Shown here one piece after another: positions 23,054-34,075 of a stretch of 64,000 nucleotides of DNA. The stretch's first letter is position 1, and every line of letters begins with the position of its first letter. A model generated the notes under the pieces. The model worked only from the letters and a program-made list of their open reading frames with translations, had not been told where the DNA came from and did not search any database. The position numbers were made by a program, and so were the translations under genes. The stretch comes from Myotis daubentonii (lineage: Eukaryota; Chordata; Mammalia; Chiroptera; Vespertilionidae): the NCBI RefSeq assembly GCF_963259705.1, contig NC_081840.1, positions 144,009,549 to 144,073,548 of the forward strand. Reading direction: 5' to 3'.

Positions 23054-23105
23054 CAAACGTCGCATTGCTGTTGCATGTCCTACATTAGACAATGCAGTCT
23101 TCAAG
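23054..23105 (+). CDS. ANKRD26-like: Array exon, unit 3, 52 nt
   Basis: The acceptor ATTTTACAG ends at 23053 and the donor GTAAAG starts at 23106. Phase is 2 in, 0 out. The peptide is KRRIAVACPTLDNAVFK, two residues different from unit 1. Confidence 0.7.
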
Positions 23106-23264
23106 GTAAAGTGCTCGTTTGTAAAATTGATTTTTTTACACTCAATTGAATTTTGTTTAACACTTACCCTTAAAATTTCCTAGTGGCCTTCCTATCATTT
23201 TTTTATGTTTGTAATGCAAAATTAGTCTTTTTATAGTTAAATCCTCAAGCTGGGAAATGTTTAT

Positions 23265-23296
23265 TTTTGTTTTATTGATTTTATAGAGAGTAGAGG

Positions 23297-23358
<62 letters not shown>

Positions 23359-23515
23359 TTGATGAGAGAGAAAGACATTAATTGGTTGCCGCCTGCAAGG
23401 AGGATGGTCTCTGACAGGTATTGATCTGACAACCTGTATATATGCCCTGACTGGGAATTGAACTTATGACCCTTCTGTGCATGGGACGATGCTCCATCCA
23501 CTGAACCCCACAGTC
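23265..23515 (-). mobile_element. Old Ves-type SINE with long (GA)n, unit 3
   Basis: Counterpart of the copies at 3350 and 10205. The GA tract (about 23302-23354) is the longest of the three, so the tract has changed length independently in each unit. Confidence 0.65.
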
Positions 23516-23919
23516 CAAAGCGGAAAATGTATTTACTTTATTGCATGATTCCTTTTATATACAATTTCCACAATAAGTGAGTCGATATTGATAGAAATCG
23601 GACAAGTGTTTGCCAGAGACGGGTAGGGGGAATGGGAGTTCCTATTTCATGGGAATAAGGTTCTCTTCTGGATTGGTGAATGGTTTTGGAACTAAATAGA
23701 GGTGATCATTGCACAACATGGTACATGTGCCAAATGATACTGAATTTTATACTTCAAAATGGTATATTTAATGCTTGGTGAAGTTTAATCACTAAGAAAA
23801 GAATACTGTCATAATCAATCAAATTAAAATCATGTTACACACCTTTTAAAGCAATCCAATAGGCTCATTTAAAACATGTCTTCTGGAAAAGGTTACATTG
23901 TTCATTTGAGACTTTTCTT

Positions 23920-24600
23920 ATTTCTTGAGGTAGGCCTGTATTGCTGTGAATTTCCCTCTTAGGACAGCTCCCATGTTGTCTCATAGATTTTGAATTATCA
24001 TGTTCTCATTTCATTAGTCTCAAGGTATTTTTTGATTTTTGCCTTGATCTCATTGATAACCCCTTCACTGTTTCATAACAGGTTATTTACTCTTCATGTG
24101 TTTGTGTGTAATTGATTTCTAGTTTGACACCACTGTGGTTGGAGCAGATGTGAGGAATGATTGCAGTCTTCTGAAATGTACTGAGGCTTGTTTTATAGCC
24201 TTACATTTGGCCTATCTAGGAACTGTTCCATTTGCACTTGAAGAAAATTTATACCCTGCATTTTTAGGTTAATAATGCTCTGAACGTATCAACAAAATTC
24301 ATTGGAGTTTTGTTTGGAGCTTTTAAAATACATACATTTACCTTCTTGCTTTTTTTTTTTTTAAGATCTATCAATGTCAAAGGGGTACTGAACTTCCTAA
24401 CTATGATTGTACAGATATTTGCTTTATATATTGAAGTGCTCCTCTGGTTGGTGCATATATGTTCATAAAGGTTATTTCTTCTTATTGGATCGGTTCCATA
24501 TTGTTATGTAATGACCTTCTTTGTCTCTTTTTATAGCCTTACATTTAACTTCTATTTTGTCTGACATAAGTATAGCTATCCCAGCTCTTTTTGTGTTTGC
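23920..24600 (-). mobile_element. Old LINE-1, unit 3, first part
   Basis: ORF2 part of the array-shared old L1. It is cut at 24600 by the L1 3'-like fragment and the provirus, and resumes at 28112. Confidence 0.68.
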
Positions 24601-24603
24601 ATT

Positions 24604-24635
<32 letters not shown>

Positions 24636-24766
24636 ATTTTATTGGGGTGACATTAGTCAATATGAGCATATAGGTTTCTTGTGTGTGGATTATTAATTTA
24701 CAAAATCTGTATATAGGACCATGTGCCTACCACCCAAAGGCAAATCTTCTCTTGTCTCCTCATATT
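24600..24766 (-). mobile_element. L1 3'-region-like fragment, unit 3
   Basis: Counterpart of 11545-11735, starting with a (TTTA)n tail. It is interrupted at 24767 by the provirus LTR. Confidence 0.5.
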
Positions 24767-25223
24767 TGTATGGAGGGGTCTCTCTTTTCTGTCACAGCGT
24801 GGAAAGAGAGTGGTCTGGTTATTTGAGTAGAGGCTACTGGGGATTTGAGAAACGAAAGAAGAAGACAAGACACAAAGATGGAAGGAAAAAGCTAGGACCG
24901 GGTGGGACCACCGTCCTCTTCTAAGGGACAGACAGGGACCCAGCACTGAAGCAGTGTGTTTATTTTATACCCCAAATAGCAGGAGGTTTCACCAAAATTC
25001 AAGATAAAGGGGCTTGGCTAGGCAGGAGTCCTATTCATTCCTTAGACTGGATTTATGTAACAAAACCCACTCCCAGACACCTGGGCAAAATGAAATCAAG
25101 CTGAGAACACTTCTGCCTTTTTGGTAAGATGTGTATCCTGGACCTGGCTCTGCCTGTCACCTTGGGTTCAGCTGGTAGTTATTAATTATAAATGCCCATG
25201 TGCCTTTCCAGGGGCCCTCTACA
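24767..25223 (-). mobile_element. 3' LTR of a class II (betaretrovirus-like) provirus
   Basis: A 457-bp block that reads TGTAGAGGG... to ...CCATACA on the minus strand, so it has TG/CA ends. A polypurine tract (AAAAACGGGGGAGA on the minus strand, 25224-25237) adjoins its 5' side, as expected for a 3' LTR. A TATAAAATAAA sequence on the minus strand (about 24960-24970) could supply promoter and polyadenylation signals. Confidence 0.8.
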
Positions 25224-25239
25224 TCTCCCCCGTTTTTAA

Positions 25240-26900
25240 ACATATCTTGTGGACATCTACTTGGAGCCTTCAGACTTGAGATCACAGGAGCTTGCTGATG
25301 AGTGGGGAAAAAAAAAGGATAAGATTAGTAGTACACAAAGGAATCCAATTAGGTACCAGGTGGTGTTTTTTAATATATTCCATGCATTAAATTCTTTTAA
25401 ATCATCCAGCAATTCTTTTGCTAGTTTTGCTTGAGATAGAATATCATCATGACTATTCTGAATGGTTTGCACATGTTTGTGTAGCCGCACTAGGTCTATA
25501 CTGATATTATTATGATGCCATATTCACTGTAGATGCATCTTGATGTTATTCGAATCCCATAGAGAACTGTTATAGTGGGCTGAAATCACACAAATATATG
25601 TAAAGGCAGCATGACACTGCAGCTGCTGTCTAATCTTGATGCTTTCTAATTGATTACTTAGTCCTATCACTACAGCTTCCAAAGCATTTAGCTTTGTTCT
25701 AGCCTTTTGTCTATATCTTCTTGATCATGAAATGTGGTTGAGGTGTTGTGAGCCAATTCATTGACAAGCTTCGCATTCTGGATGCTTTGGGTCAATGCAA
25801 GAGAAGAAGTTATAGCAGATGCAATAACAGCAACTAGTTTAACAATACCAAAAATAATAAGTCCCAAAGCACGCTTTTCCCGGGACAATTGTGTAATTCC
25901 TGCAATGCCTGAAGGCCTGCACCATGATACGATTTTTCTGTTATATTGGTAGGAAGCATAATAAAAGAAGACTGATTTAAAATTTATATATCCTCATTCA
26001 GGTTATGCCTAGAAACGCAGCTGGTAAGGTTACAGTGATGGCATTGGACAGCATAAAGTTTTCCAATCTGTTGATGTTCACATTTCCAGTTACCAATACA
26101 TATGGGGGCTGGGCACAAGCTCATAGCCATAGCAAGGGCTCGATGAACAGCTCCTTTAGTATTAGCTAAGAAAGAGCCAGTAAAATTAAGAAAGTCAAGG
26201 GCAGCAGCTAACAGCCGTGGATCTTTCTGTAAATTTCCTGTTTTCATGGTCAGGGCATTACTTACAAAACCTCCTGGTAACATAGGCTCATAATGGGGAT
26301 ATTTAACATCAAGCCTGTGGGACCAACCCAATACATAGAAGTCAGAGCCAGAAATAGTATGTCTCAGTGGTATAGGATTGGCATAATCCTGCCATTGAGG
26401 ACATGCTCCCAACTCAGTAGTGGTGCTATTAGGGCACGAAGGGGGCAGGGGATGCTTATCAGACAGCCATCCGGTGGCCTTAGGAAATCCTAGTTTAGTA
26501 ACTGTCTGAATATGTTTTCCCATATCCCAATGTTTGCGCCTCCAGAGGATGTCTTATTTTCTTGGCCAAGCTGCAAACATCCTGAAGTCCCCCTTTTAGA
26601 TAAACAAATAGGGAGCTCCCCACTAAAACCATTATAAGTATAATCACCTTGGGAAGAAGGAGTTATAGGCTTGTTGGAGATACCCCGGACCGGGTTAGTG
26701 TTATAGGTAAATACTGGCACTGATTCTCTGGTACAGGTGGCTGGATTGACCATAGCGGGGTCTGGAACATAAGTCCAGTATGTTTCTGCTGCAGCCATAC
26801 CTACCTGACAGCTGACAAGCGCCAGCATAGCAACAAAAAGGTTGGAGGGGGTTACCTGAACCCACTGTTCATTCACCACTTGCTGAGCATCGGTGGTCAG
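25240..26900 (-). pseudogene. Endogenous betaretrovirus-like env, broken
   Basis: Env mediates receptor binding and membrane fusion in the living virus; here it is a disrupted endogenous copy. On the minus strand there is a surface-subunit start with a hydrophobic signal-like segment (26490-26879), the rest of the surface subunit in another frame (25984-26523), a furin-type site (REKR) followed by a hydrophobic fusion-peptide-like stretch (25688-25888), and a membrane anchor (25257-25490). At least one frameshift and several stops separate these parts. The class assignment rests on the overall layout and nearby integrase. Confidence 0.78.
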
Positions 26901-27540
26901 CCTCTTCAGTTGACCCCATGTGGGGACACTAGCTCCTCAGGTGGCCTTGGCCAGCTGCCTTCTGCTTTTCTCCTTCTTCGGGGCCGGTGGCTGAGCTGCC
27001 ATCATCACCGGATGTGTGATCTTCAGCTTCTGGAATGGCAGGGTGAGCTGTTCTCCCTGGATCCATGGTCGTGACACACCGCTGGCTCTGGCACCCAGAT
27101 GGGGTTAGAAGCACCTTCTGGAAAGATACAAACATGGCCTCTTCTCCACATCATTACTGGATCTGGCCCTCTCCACTGCCCTGTTCGTAAATCCTTCCAT
27201 CGTGCCATACCGGCAGATGTCACGGGACCAGGAGGTTGATGCCTCCTCTCGGCTGCTGTGTGACACTTATTGTCAAAACTTAAAGTGTAAAGGGCATGAT
27301 TTAACTGATTCTGTGAAGTAGGATAATACCCCTCTCCCCCTTTCTGTTTTTGTAACTGAGTCTTTAAGGTTTGATTAGCTCTTTCTACAATTGTCTGTCC
27401 CTGAGGATTATAGGGAATTCCTGTTTTATGTATTATTTGGTACTGCTTGCGAAACTGCTGAAAGGAGAAGCTAGTCAGTATAGGCAGTTCCATTATCTGT
27501 TTTTATCTCTCGGGGCCATCCCTTGACTGAAAAAGCCTCT
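26890..27540 (-). pseudogene. Endogenous betaretrovirus-like pol, integrase C-terminal part
   Basis: Frame 27023-27493 on the minus strand shows an integrase core remnant (GIPYNPQGQ), a downstream tryptophan-containing C-terminal domain (WKDLRTGQW) and an overlap with the env leader frame (26929-27135). The rest of pol, gag and the 5' LTR are absent; the provirus stops at the SPIN element. Confidence 0.75.
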
Positions 27541-27544
27541 AGGC

Positions 27545-27851
27545 CATCGGTTCTCTACCTGTGGGTCACCAACGTGTGGGTTGCGACTGCTTTGGGGGTC
27601 GAAGGACCCTTTCACAGGGGTCGCCTAAGACCATCGGAAAACACATATATAATTACATATAGTTTTTGTGATTAATCACTATGCTTTAATTATGTTCAAT
27701 TTGTAACCATGAAAATACATCCTGCATGTCAGATATTTACATTACAATTTATCACAGTAGCAAAATTACAGTTATGAAGTAGCAATGAAAATAATTTTAT
27801 GTTTGGGGGTCACCACAACATGAGGAACTGTTTTAAAGGGTCGCAGCATTT
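27545..27851 (+). mobile_element. SPIN (Space Invaders) hAT element, non-autonomous, 3' end lost
   Basis: The start CGGTTCTCTACCTGTGGGTC and the segments GGGGTCGCCTAAGACCATCG, GTGATTAATCACTATGCTTT and GGGGGTCACCACAACATGAG match the SPIN hAT family as I know it. The 3' terminal inverted repeat that should follow GGGTCGC(A/G)GCATT is missing, and the sequence passes directly into array-unit DNA. SPIN is a well-documented case of horizontal transfer among tetrapods, including vesper bats. Confidence 0.88.
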
Positions 27852-27869
27852 CATTTAGCTCTTTCTTTT

Positions 27870-28094
27870 TTTTTTTTTTTTGAAATATATTTTATTGATT
27901 TTTTACAGAGAGGAAGGGAGAGAGGTAGAGAGTTAGAAACATCGATGAGAGAGAAACTTCAATCAGCTGCCTCCTGCACATCCCCCACTGGGGATGTGCC
28001 TGCAACCCAGGTACATGCCCTTGAGCGGAATCGAACCTGGGACCCTTCAGTCCCAGGCTGGCGCTCCATCCACTGAGCCAAACCGGTTTTGGCA
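27870..28094 (-). mobile_element. Ves SINE with perfect 17-bp target-site duplication
   Basis: Minus-strand, near-consensus Ves from the T-rich tail to AACCGGTTTTGGC. It is flanked by atttagctctttctttt at 27853-27869 and 28095-28111. Unit 2 (near 19640) has an uninterrupted, slightly diverged version of the site. Confidence 0.92.
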
Positions 28095-28111
28095 ATTTAG
28101 CTCTTTCTTTT

Positions 28112-29160
28112 GGGGGATTTATCCTGTATTGTTTTATTTTGTTTTGTTTTGTTTTTGTGTGTGTTTTCATTTGGGGCATCGTTCTTCTTCTCCCCATTTA
28201 AGCTACCACTTTGTATTTGTTTCTATGAATTGGATTGACATACTATGTCTCCCAGTCCTAGTAAAATGGACTTATGTGTTAGGTGTCTTGTCAGGCTCAT
28301 TGGCATCATTCTTTCTGATCACCTAAGCTGGGTACTCCAGGAATATCACTTGTGTGTGTTATGTGATCCCTCCTTTGTAGAGTCTTAATGCTTGCCTATT
28401 TGTGGATGGGGTTGATGCTCACGCTGGCTGACCACAGTGTATGAGATGCTATGTGAAGGCTGGCCCCATGTCAATTAATACATGCCAGTATGTTGTGGTG
28501 CCTGTTGAGATCTTCATTTGGGTGTACTGATTGTGGGGCAATTGCTTCATGTTCTGTAGCTCCCCATTGGAGCCTCTTGGGAAGGGGGTGGTGGGCACAC
28601 GGTTGTATGTCAATGTCAGTCTTTGCCTGTGATTCTCCCTGGGAGACCTGTGTGGAGCTACAAAGTGGTACAGTGTTTGTGACTGGCTCTGCTGGGCCTA
28701 GGTGCACCAGGGAGGGGCCAAGCTGCACAGCAATGCCTCCTTCCACCAGCACCAAGCCCTGGAGGAAGCTAAGAACAAAGCCCAAATCTCTCTGGGATCC
28801 ACCTCTGCCTACTAGCTTTCTGTAGGGGTCAATCACTGAAAGAGCTCCCATTGGTATGTGAGTCCCATGAGGTAAGTGAGCCATCAGGTAGGTGTGAATG
28901 GTTCTTCCCATGTTGATACAGATTCAAGCTCAGCTTCATTGCTGGCTGTGTGGCCACTCAGCAAAAGTCACAGGCTATGCAAATAACAGCTATCACGCAC
29001 TGGGTACACATACCTTATGGTTGGGGGCCACCTCAGAGAGTCATTACTGTAAGGCCAGCAGAATTCATCAGGCCCTAAAGACGAAGACTTGGCAGTGTGA
29101 CATTAGGGGGGCATTACACACTTTCTCAAATTGTACTTTAACTAACAATTCATTGGCCTC
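28112..29160 (-). mobile_element. Old LINE-1, unit 3, second part (5' region)
   Basis: Aligns with unit 1 from about 6840 to 7800 and unit 2 from about 19660 to 20700. It contains the 146-codon open frame at 28471-28911. Confidence 0.68.
28471..28911 (-). other. 146-codon open frame, unit 3 L1 5' region
   Basis: Paralogue of the frames at 6857-7765 and 20035-20448, with THIPMGALSVIDPYRKLVG and GGIAVQLGPSLVHLG retained. No family was recognised. Confidence 0.35.
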
Positions 29161-29718
29161 ACAATGCTCCTATATTGTAGTAAACTTTGGTTCATATATT
29201 TTATAAATGCCACACTTTTTTGATATCTTTAAAGATCTTGGACAATGTAAAAGGCAATATAGGAAACAATAGCTTCTTGAAGAAAGAGGAAAGCTTCCTC
29301 TTTGTTACTGAGGCACAATGTTACATCCTCTAAATCTGTGTAATGCAAGTCACAGGTGGGAAAGACAAAAGAAGCATATTTGCATTTTTTGTCATTTATT
29401 TTATTGTTTCTGTGAGATAAATGGGATGGGGTAAGTATGGGGAATATTAGGTAGCAAAGGGTGGATTTTGTGTGAATAGGAGCACAAAATTAAGAAATCA
29501 CTCTTAGAAGTCTTGGAAAATTTGGCTTCTATACAGAAACAGACACAAAGCAGTATTTAGAGCAATTTCAATGACCTTTTATGATCAAATAAAACACTCA
29601 AAATATTTTCACTGATTCAAGTCATAGCAGTTTCATTAATATCATGAAATTAATGAAAACAGAATCTTTTGATGAATAAGGTAATAACAATATCTTTAAT
29701 ATCAAACATGCATCAAAG
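29160..29718. other. Intron before the exon cluster, unit 3
   Basis: Counterpart of 7830-8401, with the exon-end relic at about 29650-29686. Confidence 0.5.
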
Positions 29719-29895
29719 GTTGAAGGAGAAAATGAGCAGAGAAGCAGTATAAAGGAAGTATCAGGAAACATATATGAAGGTGCTGATGATCACAGTGACG
29801 GAAATGGATTGAGACAACAGAGAAACAGTCAACAAACTGATACCCAGCAGTCAAAGGATGAAATTAATGAAAACACAGTCTTTTTCATGAATAAG
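29719..29895 (+). CDS. ANKRD26-like: Array exon, unit 3, 177 nt
   Basis: The acceptor CATCAAAG ends at 29718 and the donor GTAATA starts at 29896. It has 59 open codons, phase 0-0. The peptide has KEVSGNIYEGADDHSDGNG and ends INENTVFFMNK. The LRQQ...QQTDTQQ portion groups it with the unit 2 exon at 21280. Confidence 0.73.
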
Positions 29896-30003
29896 GTAAT
29901 AGCAAAACTAAATCATAAAACCACATGAGAAAGGTAATGAACACACAGTCTTCTTAATGAATAAGGTAATAACAATATTGTCATTGTCAAACTTTCATCA
30001 AAG

Positions 30004-30167
30004 GTTGAAGAAAAGAAGGAGCAGAAAAATAGTAAGAGGGAAGAGTCAGGAAACATGTGTGATGGGGCTAATGATGACACTGACAGTGTTGGAGTGAGAC
30101 AGAAAAGCAACAGTGAACAAAGTGATAAGCACCAGTTTCCTACTGTGGAGAATGAAGACTCTGATAG
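30004..30167 (+). CDS. ANKRD26-like: Array exon, unit 3, 164 nt
   Basis: The acceptor CATCAAAG ends at 30003 and the donor GTAAGC starts at 30168. Phase is 0 in, 2 out, and the exon is open. The peptide has KREESGNMCDGANDDTDS and ends VENEDSD, more diverged from units 1 and 2 than they are from each other. It is the last array exon and its phase fits the next exon at 34381. Confidence 0.74.
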
Positions 30168-30628
30168 GTAAGCCTATAGCAGTATTTAACAGTAGGTAAT
30201 TATTCTTTTCCTATAAAACAAATTCCAAGTTGAGTTAATATTCATGATTAACAAATTTTGAATTTATAGTAGAGTGAACCTTGCTTTCTAATTAGAAAAT
30301 GTTCATCAACAAAAAATGAGATACCATTTTTTTTAACTTATAATAACTAATTATTGTATTTAACAAATAAAACCAGAATTTTCCCACTGGAGGAAAAGGC
30401 ATCCTCATGCACTATTGGTAGATGAAATTACCACATCTTTTTCAAAGGGCAATTGAGCTTTTTTCAAAATGTCATGTACGTCATTCCTTTATCACAATAA
30501 CTTCACTCCCAGAACTAGGTCCTTCATACAAACATAACTAGTATAAACACAAACATACACAGTCTAAGGGTATTTATTAGATGTTATTATGTATATAAAA
30601 CATACAGTAGGTCATTATGTATATAATA
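30168..30628. other. Intron, tail of unit 3
   Basis: Counterpart of 8852-9290. It ends where the HeliBat element begins. Confidence 0.45.
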
Positions 30629-30994
30629 CTAGAGGCCTAGTGTATGAAATTCATGCACTAGGGTAGGGGGTGGGTTTCCCTCAGGCTGGCTTGCACCTTC
30701 TCACAGTCTGGGACTCCTAGCTCCTTACTGCCCACATGCTAGCTGCTCCTTACTGCTTGGCTCTCTGCTCCTTAGCACTGCTACACAGGCTGGAGAGGCT
30801 CCAGCCACCGCCTCTCTGCACACCAGCTGTGAGCCTGGCTTCTGACTGAGGAATGTTCTCCCTGTGAGAGGGCACTGACCACCAGGGGGCAGCTCCTGCA
30901 TTGAGCATCAGCCTAATGGTGGTCACTGTGCATCATAGCAACCAGTTATTCTCTCATTCAGTCAATTTGCATATTAGGCTTTGATTATATAGGA
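30629..30994 (-). mobile_element. HeliBat-type Helitron
   Basis: On the minus strand it starts TCCTATATAATCAAAGCC and ends with a decayed hairpin (TAGTGCATGAATTTCATACACTA) followed by GGCCTCTAG. It shows the start and end pattern of HeliBat elements, without coding capacity. It truncates recognisable similarity at the end of array unit 3. Confidence 0.85.
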
Positions 30995-31079
30995 CTGGAA
31001 ACTAGGCTAGAGTATACAAAAGTTACCAAACATTTTACTTTGTAAGAAAATCATAAGTCATTGGTTTGCTGCCATTTTC

Positions 31080-31103
31080 TAGATATATCTATATATATAT
31101 TAA

Positions 31104-31163
<60 letters not shown>
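31080..31163. repeat. (AT)n microsatellite
   Basis: About 80 bases of alternating AT immediately next to the HeliBat element at 31164. Confidence 0.9.
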
Positions 31164-31164
<1 letters not shown>

Positions 31165-31473
31165 TAGAGGCCCGTTTCATGATAATTCACGCAATAGGCC
31201 TTCCTTTCCCTGACTGTCAGCCCCGGTTTTCCCCCAGCACCCAGGACCCAGGCCTTTGGTCTGGCTACAGCAGAGAAGCCAAGCCTCTTCAGTCTTCAGT
31301 CTTCAGTTGTCTTCAAACTTCCCTCAGGCCAGAGCCTTCAGTTTTCCCTCTGCACCTGCTTATGCAAATTAACCCGCCACCTTTGTTGGGTTACTTTGCA
31401 TACTCACCCTGATTGGTGAGTGGACGTGGCAGAGCGACAATGAATTTACATATTTCTCTTTTATTAGTGTAGA
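31164..31473 (-). mobile_element. HeliBat-type Helitron with CTAA end
   Basis: On the minus strand it starts TCTACACTAATAAAAGAG after a host A and ends ...GGGCCTCTAA. CTAA fits the Helitron CTRR rule but differs from the CTAG of the other copies. The subterminal palindrome is degraded (CGTGAATTATCATGAAAC). Confidence 0.8.
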
Positions 31474-31992
31474 TTGCCATGTGGATATTTTACTTTTTCA
31501 AATTTCAAATTTCTATTTTTCCCTTAACTTTATTGACTCATAATTGACATGTAACATTGCATATTTTGAAGGTATATTGTGTGTTCATTTGATACACTTT
31601 TATGTTGGTAGGTGATCAGCACAGGAGTGTTGGTTCACATTTCCATTACAACACATAATTACCAATTCTTTTTTTTGTGATGAGAACATTTAGATCTACT
31701 CGCTTAGCAACCTTCAAGCACATAATACAGTATTTTTAACTATAATCACCATGCTGTACATCAGACCCCAACATGTGATCGTCTTATAACTGAATTTTGT
31801 ACCTTTGACCAACATCCCCTCCCCTTTACCCACACCCTCAGCCTCTGGCTACCACCACTGTACTCTCTGATTTTGTGAGTTTAGGTACTTTAGATTCCAC
31901 ATGCAAGAGAGATCATGCAGTATTTGTCTTTGTCTGACTTAGGTTTGCTAGTCTAATGCTCTCTAGGTTCACCTATGTGGGCACGATTGGTA

Positions 31993-32588
31993 GTGAAACC
32001 TGACAAGTAAGTCCAGTCTGCCTGTCACTACTTGAGCCAATTAAGCAGAGGCAGGTTTGATTCATATATGAGCATTAATTCCAACAATGCTGGCAGTATG
32101 GGGGAGCAGCAGGTCATCCAAGAATATTTGCTCTGCACACCATCCACCTCCCACCCCAATAAACCAGCTTCTTGGATGGGGTAGAATAACAAAGATTACA
32201 TGGGGAAGTAGGCAAATGAAATAAGAATGGTTATGTAAAAGTAACAAAACTGGGTCTTATAGGCATGGGAAAATAGGCAAAAGGAAATAGATGGGTATAT
32301 TGTTTACAGATCACAGGCAATGCAAGCTGAGGGGTTGCAAAGTGTGGGCACCTCTGCGACTCCATTGTTGCTCCAACAAGGTAATTAATCTTTCCATGAT
32401 ATTAGGCAGTTAAGGAGGATGGGCCACATTTCCAGGTAAACTCCCAGGTCCCAGAGGGGTGGAGAGAGCACCCAGCAGATCAGAACATACTTTCTTTAAT
32501 CAGAACAAAATAATCATGGTTAATAGAGCATGATTAATATTTCTTATAACTATAGCCAGTCTCTATCATTCTATTTCTTTCTGATGCC
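31993..32588 (-). mobile_element. Probable solo LTR
   Basis: A 0.6-kb block interrupts the old L1 and shows no similarity to its neighbours. Minus-strand reading gives a CCTATAAGA TATA-like box in the middle and a TG...CA-like span, as in an LTR. No clear target duplication was found, so the class and exact ends are open. Confidence 0.42.
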
Positions 32589-32607
32589 AGAGAAAATTCC
32601 ATTGTCT

Positions 32608-32660
32608 AAGTATGTATGTTTTTATGTATGTATGTATGTATGTATGTATGTATGTATACA
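32608..32660. repeat. (TATG)n microsatellite
   Basis: Repeated tgtatgta units within the old L1. Confidence 0.85.
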
Positions 32661-32848
32661 TAGACACACATGATTATATACATAATATACACATACCTAC
32701 ATACATATATGCAAACATACATACCACATCTCTTTATCTGTTCATCTATTGGTGAACACTTAGTTCATATATCTTGGCTATTGTAAATAAGGTTGCCATA
32801 TTCATGGGAGTATAGCTATCTCTTTGAAGTGGTGTAAAAAATGTATGA

Positions 32849-33198
32849 TTATGCTAAGTGAAATAAGCCAGTCAGAGAAAGATAACTATCACATGATCTC
32901 ACTCATTTGTGGAATATAATGAACAGCATAAACTGATGAACAAAAACAGATCCAGAGACAGAGAGGCATCAATCAGACTGTCAAACCTCAGAGGGAAGGT
33001 AGGGGAGGGTGGGGGTAAGGGGGAAAGATCAACCAAAGGATTATATGCCAGCATATAGGTCTAAACAATGGACACAGACAACAGGGGGGTAGGGGCATGA
33101 GTGGGGATATGGGGGGTAATGCAGGGATAAGGACACATATGTAATAAGTTAATGAATTAAAAAAATAAATAAAAAGTATTCCACTATTTGTCAAAAAA
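32849..33198 (+). mobile_element. Truncated young L1, 3' end only
   Basis: Plus-strand L1 3' untranslated region (AAGCCAGTCAGAGAAAGATA ... AATAAATAAAAAG and A-tail). It is flanked by aaaaatgtatga-like copies at about 32836-32848 and 33196-33208, a normal target-site duplication. Confidence 0.75.
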
Positions 33199-33618
33199 AA
33201 TATGTATGACTGCTCTCTAAATGTCCATTAGGTCCATTTGTTCTGATGTTTAGTTCAAGTTTAACATATCCTTGTTGATATTGTGTCTAGATGATCAAAT
33301 CATTGCTGAAAGTGGGGTATTGATGCTCCCTGCTATTATTGTGTTGTTGGATATTTAAACCTTTAGTTCTGTTAAAATTTGTTTAATATTTTTAGGGGAA
33401 CACATGTTGGGTGCATACCTATTTACAATTGTTATATCTTCTTTATGAAGTGATACCCTTATCGTTATATGAAGATCTTGCTTGTGCCTTGTTACAGTTT
33501 GTGGCTTAAATTCTGTTTTGTCTAATAGAAGGATATCTATGAATGGTCTCTTTAGTTTGCCCTTGCAAGGGGTATCTTTTCTCTCTCTCCGCTTTGAGTC
33601 TTTAATAAGGACTTGAAT

Positions 33619-33860
33619 CTTGGCTAGTGTTGCTTTCTTGGTTGGAGCACCATCCCATATACCAAAAGGTTATAGGTTTGATTCCAGGTTAAGGCATATA
33701 CCTAGATTGTGGATTCCATCTCTGGTCTGGGTACATAGGAGAGGGAACCAATTGATGTTCTCTCTCACATTGATGTTTCTCTATCTGTCTGTCTGTCTGT
33801 CTGTCTGTCTGTATCTCTATCCATTCCCCTCTCTCTAAAATCTTTGAGCACATCCTCTGG
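33619..33860 (+). mobile_element. Old Ves-related SINE with (CTGT)n
   Basis: Diverged plus-strand tRNA-like SINE (GGTTTGATTCCAGGTTAAGG, ATTGATGTTCTCTCTCACATTG) with a CTGT tract at about 33785-33811. Confidence 0.65.
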
Positions 33861-33964
33861 TGAGGATTTTTTTTAAAAGTTAAGAAAATGATTGGGGTCT
33901 CTTGAAGGCAACAAGTAGTGGGGTCTTATTACTTAATCCATCAAACACTGTATGCCTCTTTTCC

Positions 33965-34075
33965 TTTTCCTTGAATTTATTGAGGTGACTCTGGTTATCA
34001 AAAGACTACAGGTTTCAGGTGCATATTTCTACAACACATAGTCTGCCTGCCATTTTGTGTGTTCTCTACCCCTAG
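33965..34075 (-). mobile_element. L1 3'-region-like fragment
   Basis: Resembles the fragments at 11545 and 24600 (TTTATTGAGGTGACTCTGGTTATC and following). Confidence 0.4.

Larger units (their letters stand above)
22560..30628 (+). repeat. Tandem array unit 3
   Basis: Third paralogous segment, with the 52-nt exon (23054), old Ves with GA tract, part of the old L1, and two exons (29719, 30004). About 2 kb of the old L1 present in unit 1 (from about 4810 to 6812) is missing and its place is taken by a partial provirus, a SPIN element and a Ves SINE (24767-28094). A HeliBat element sits at its end. Confidence 0.8.
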
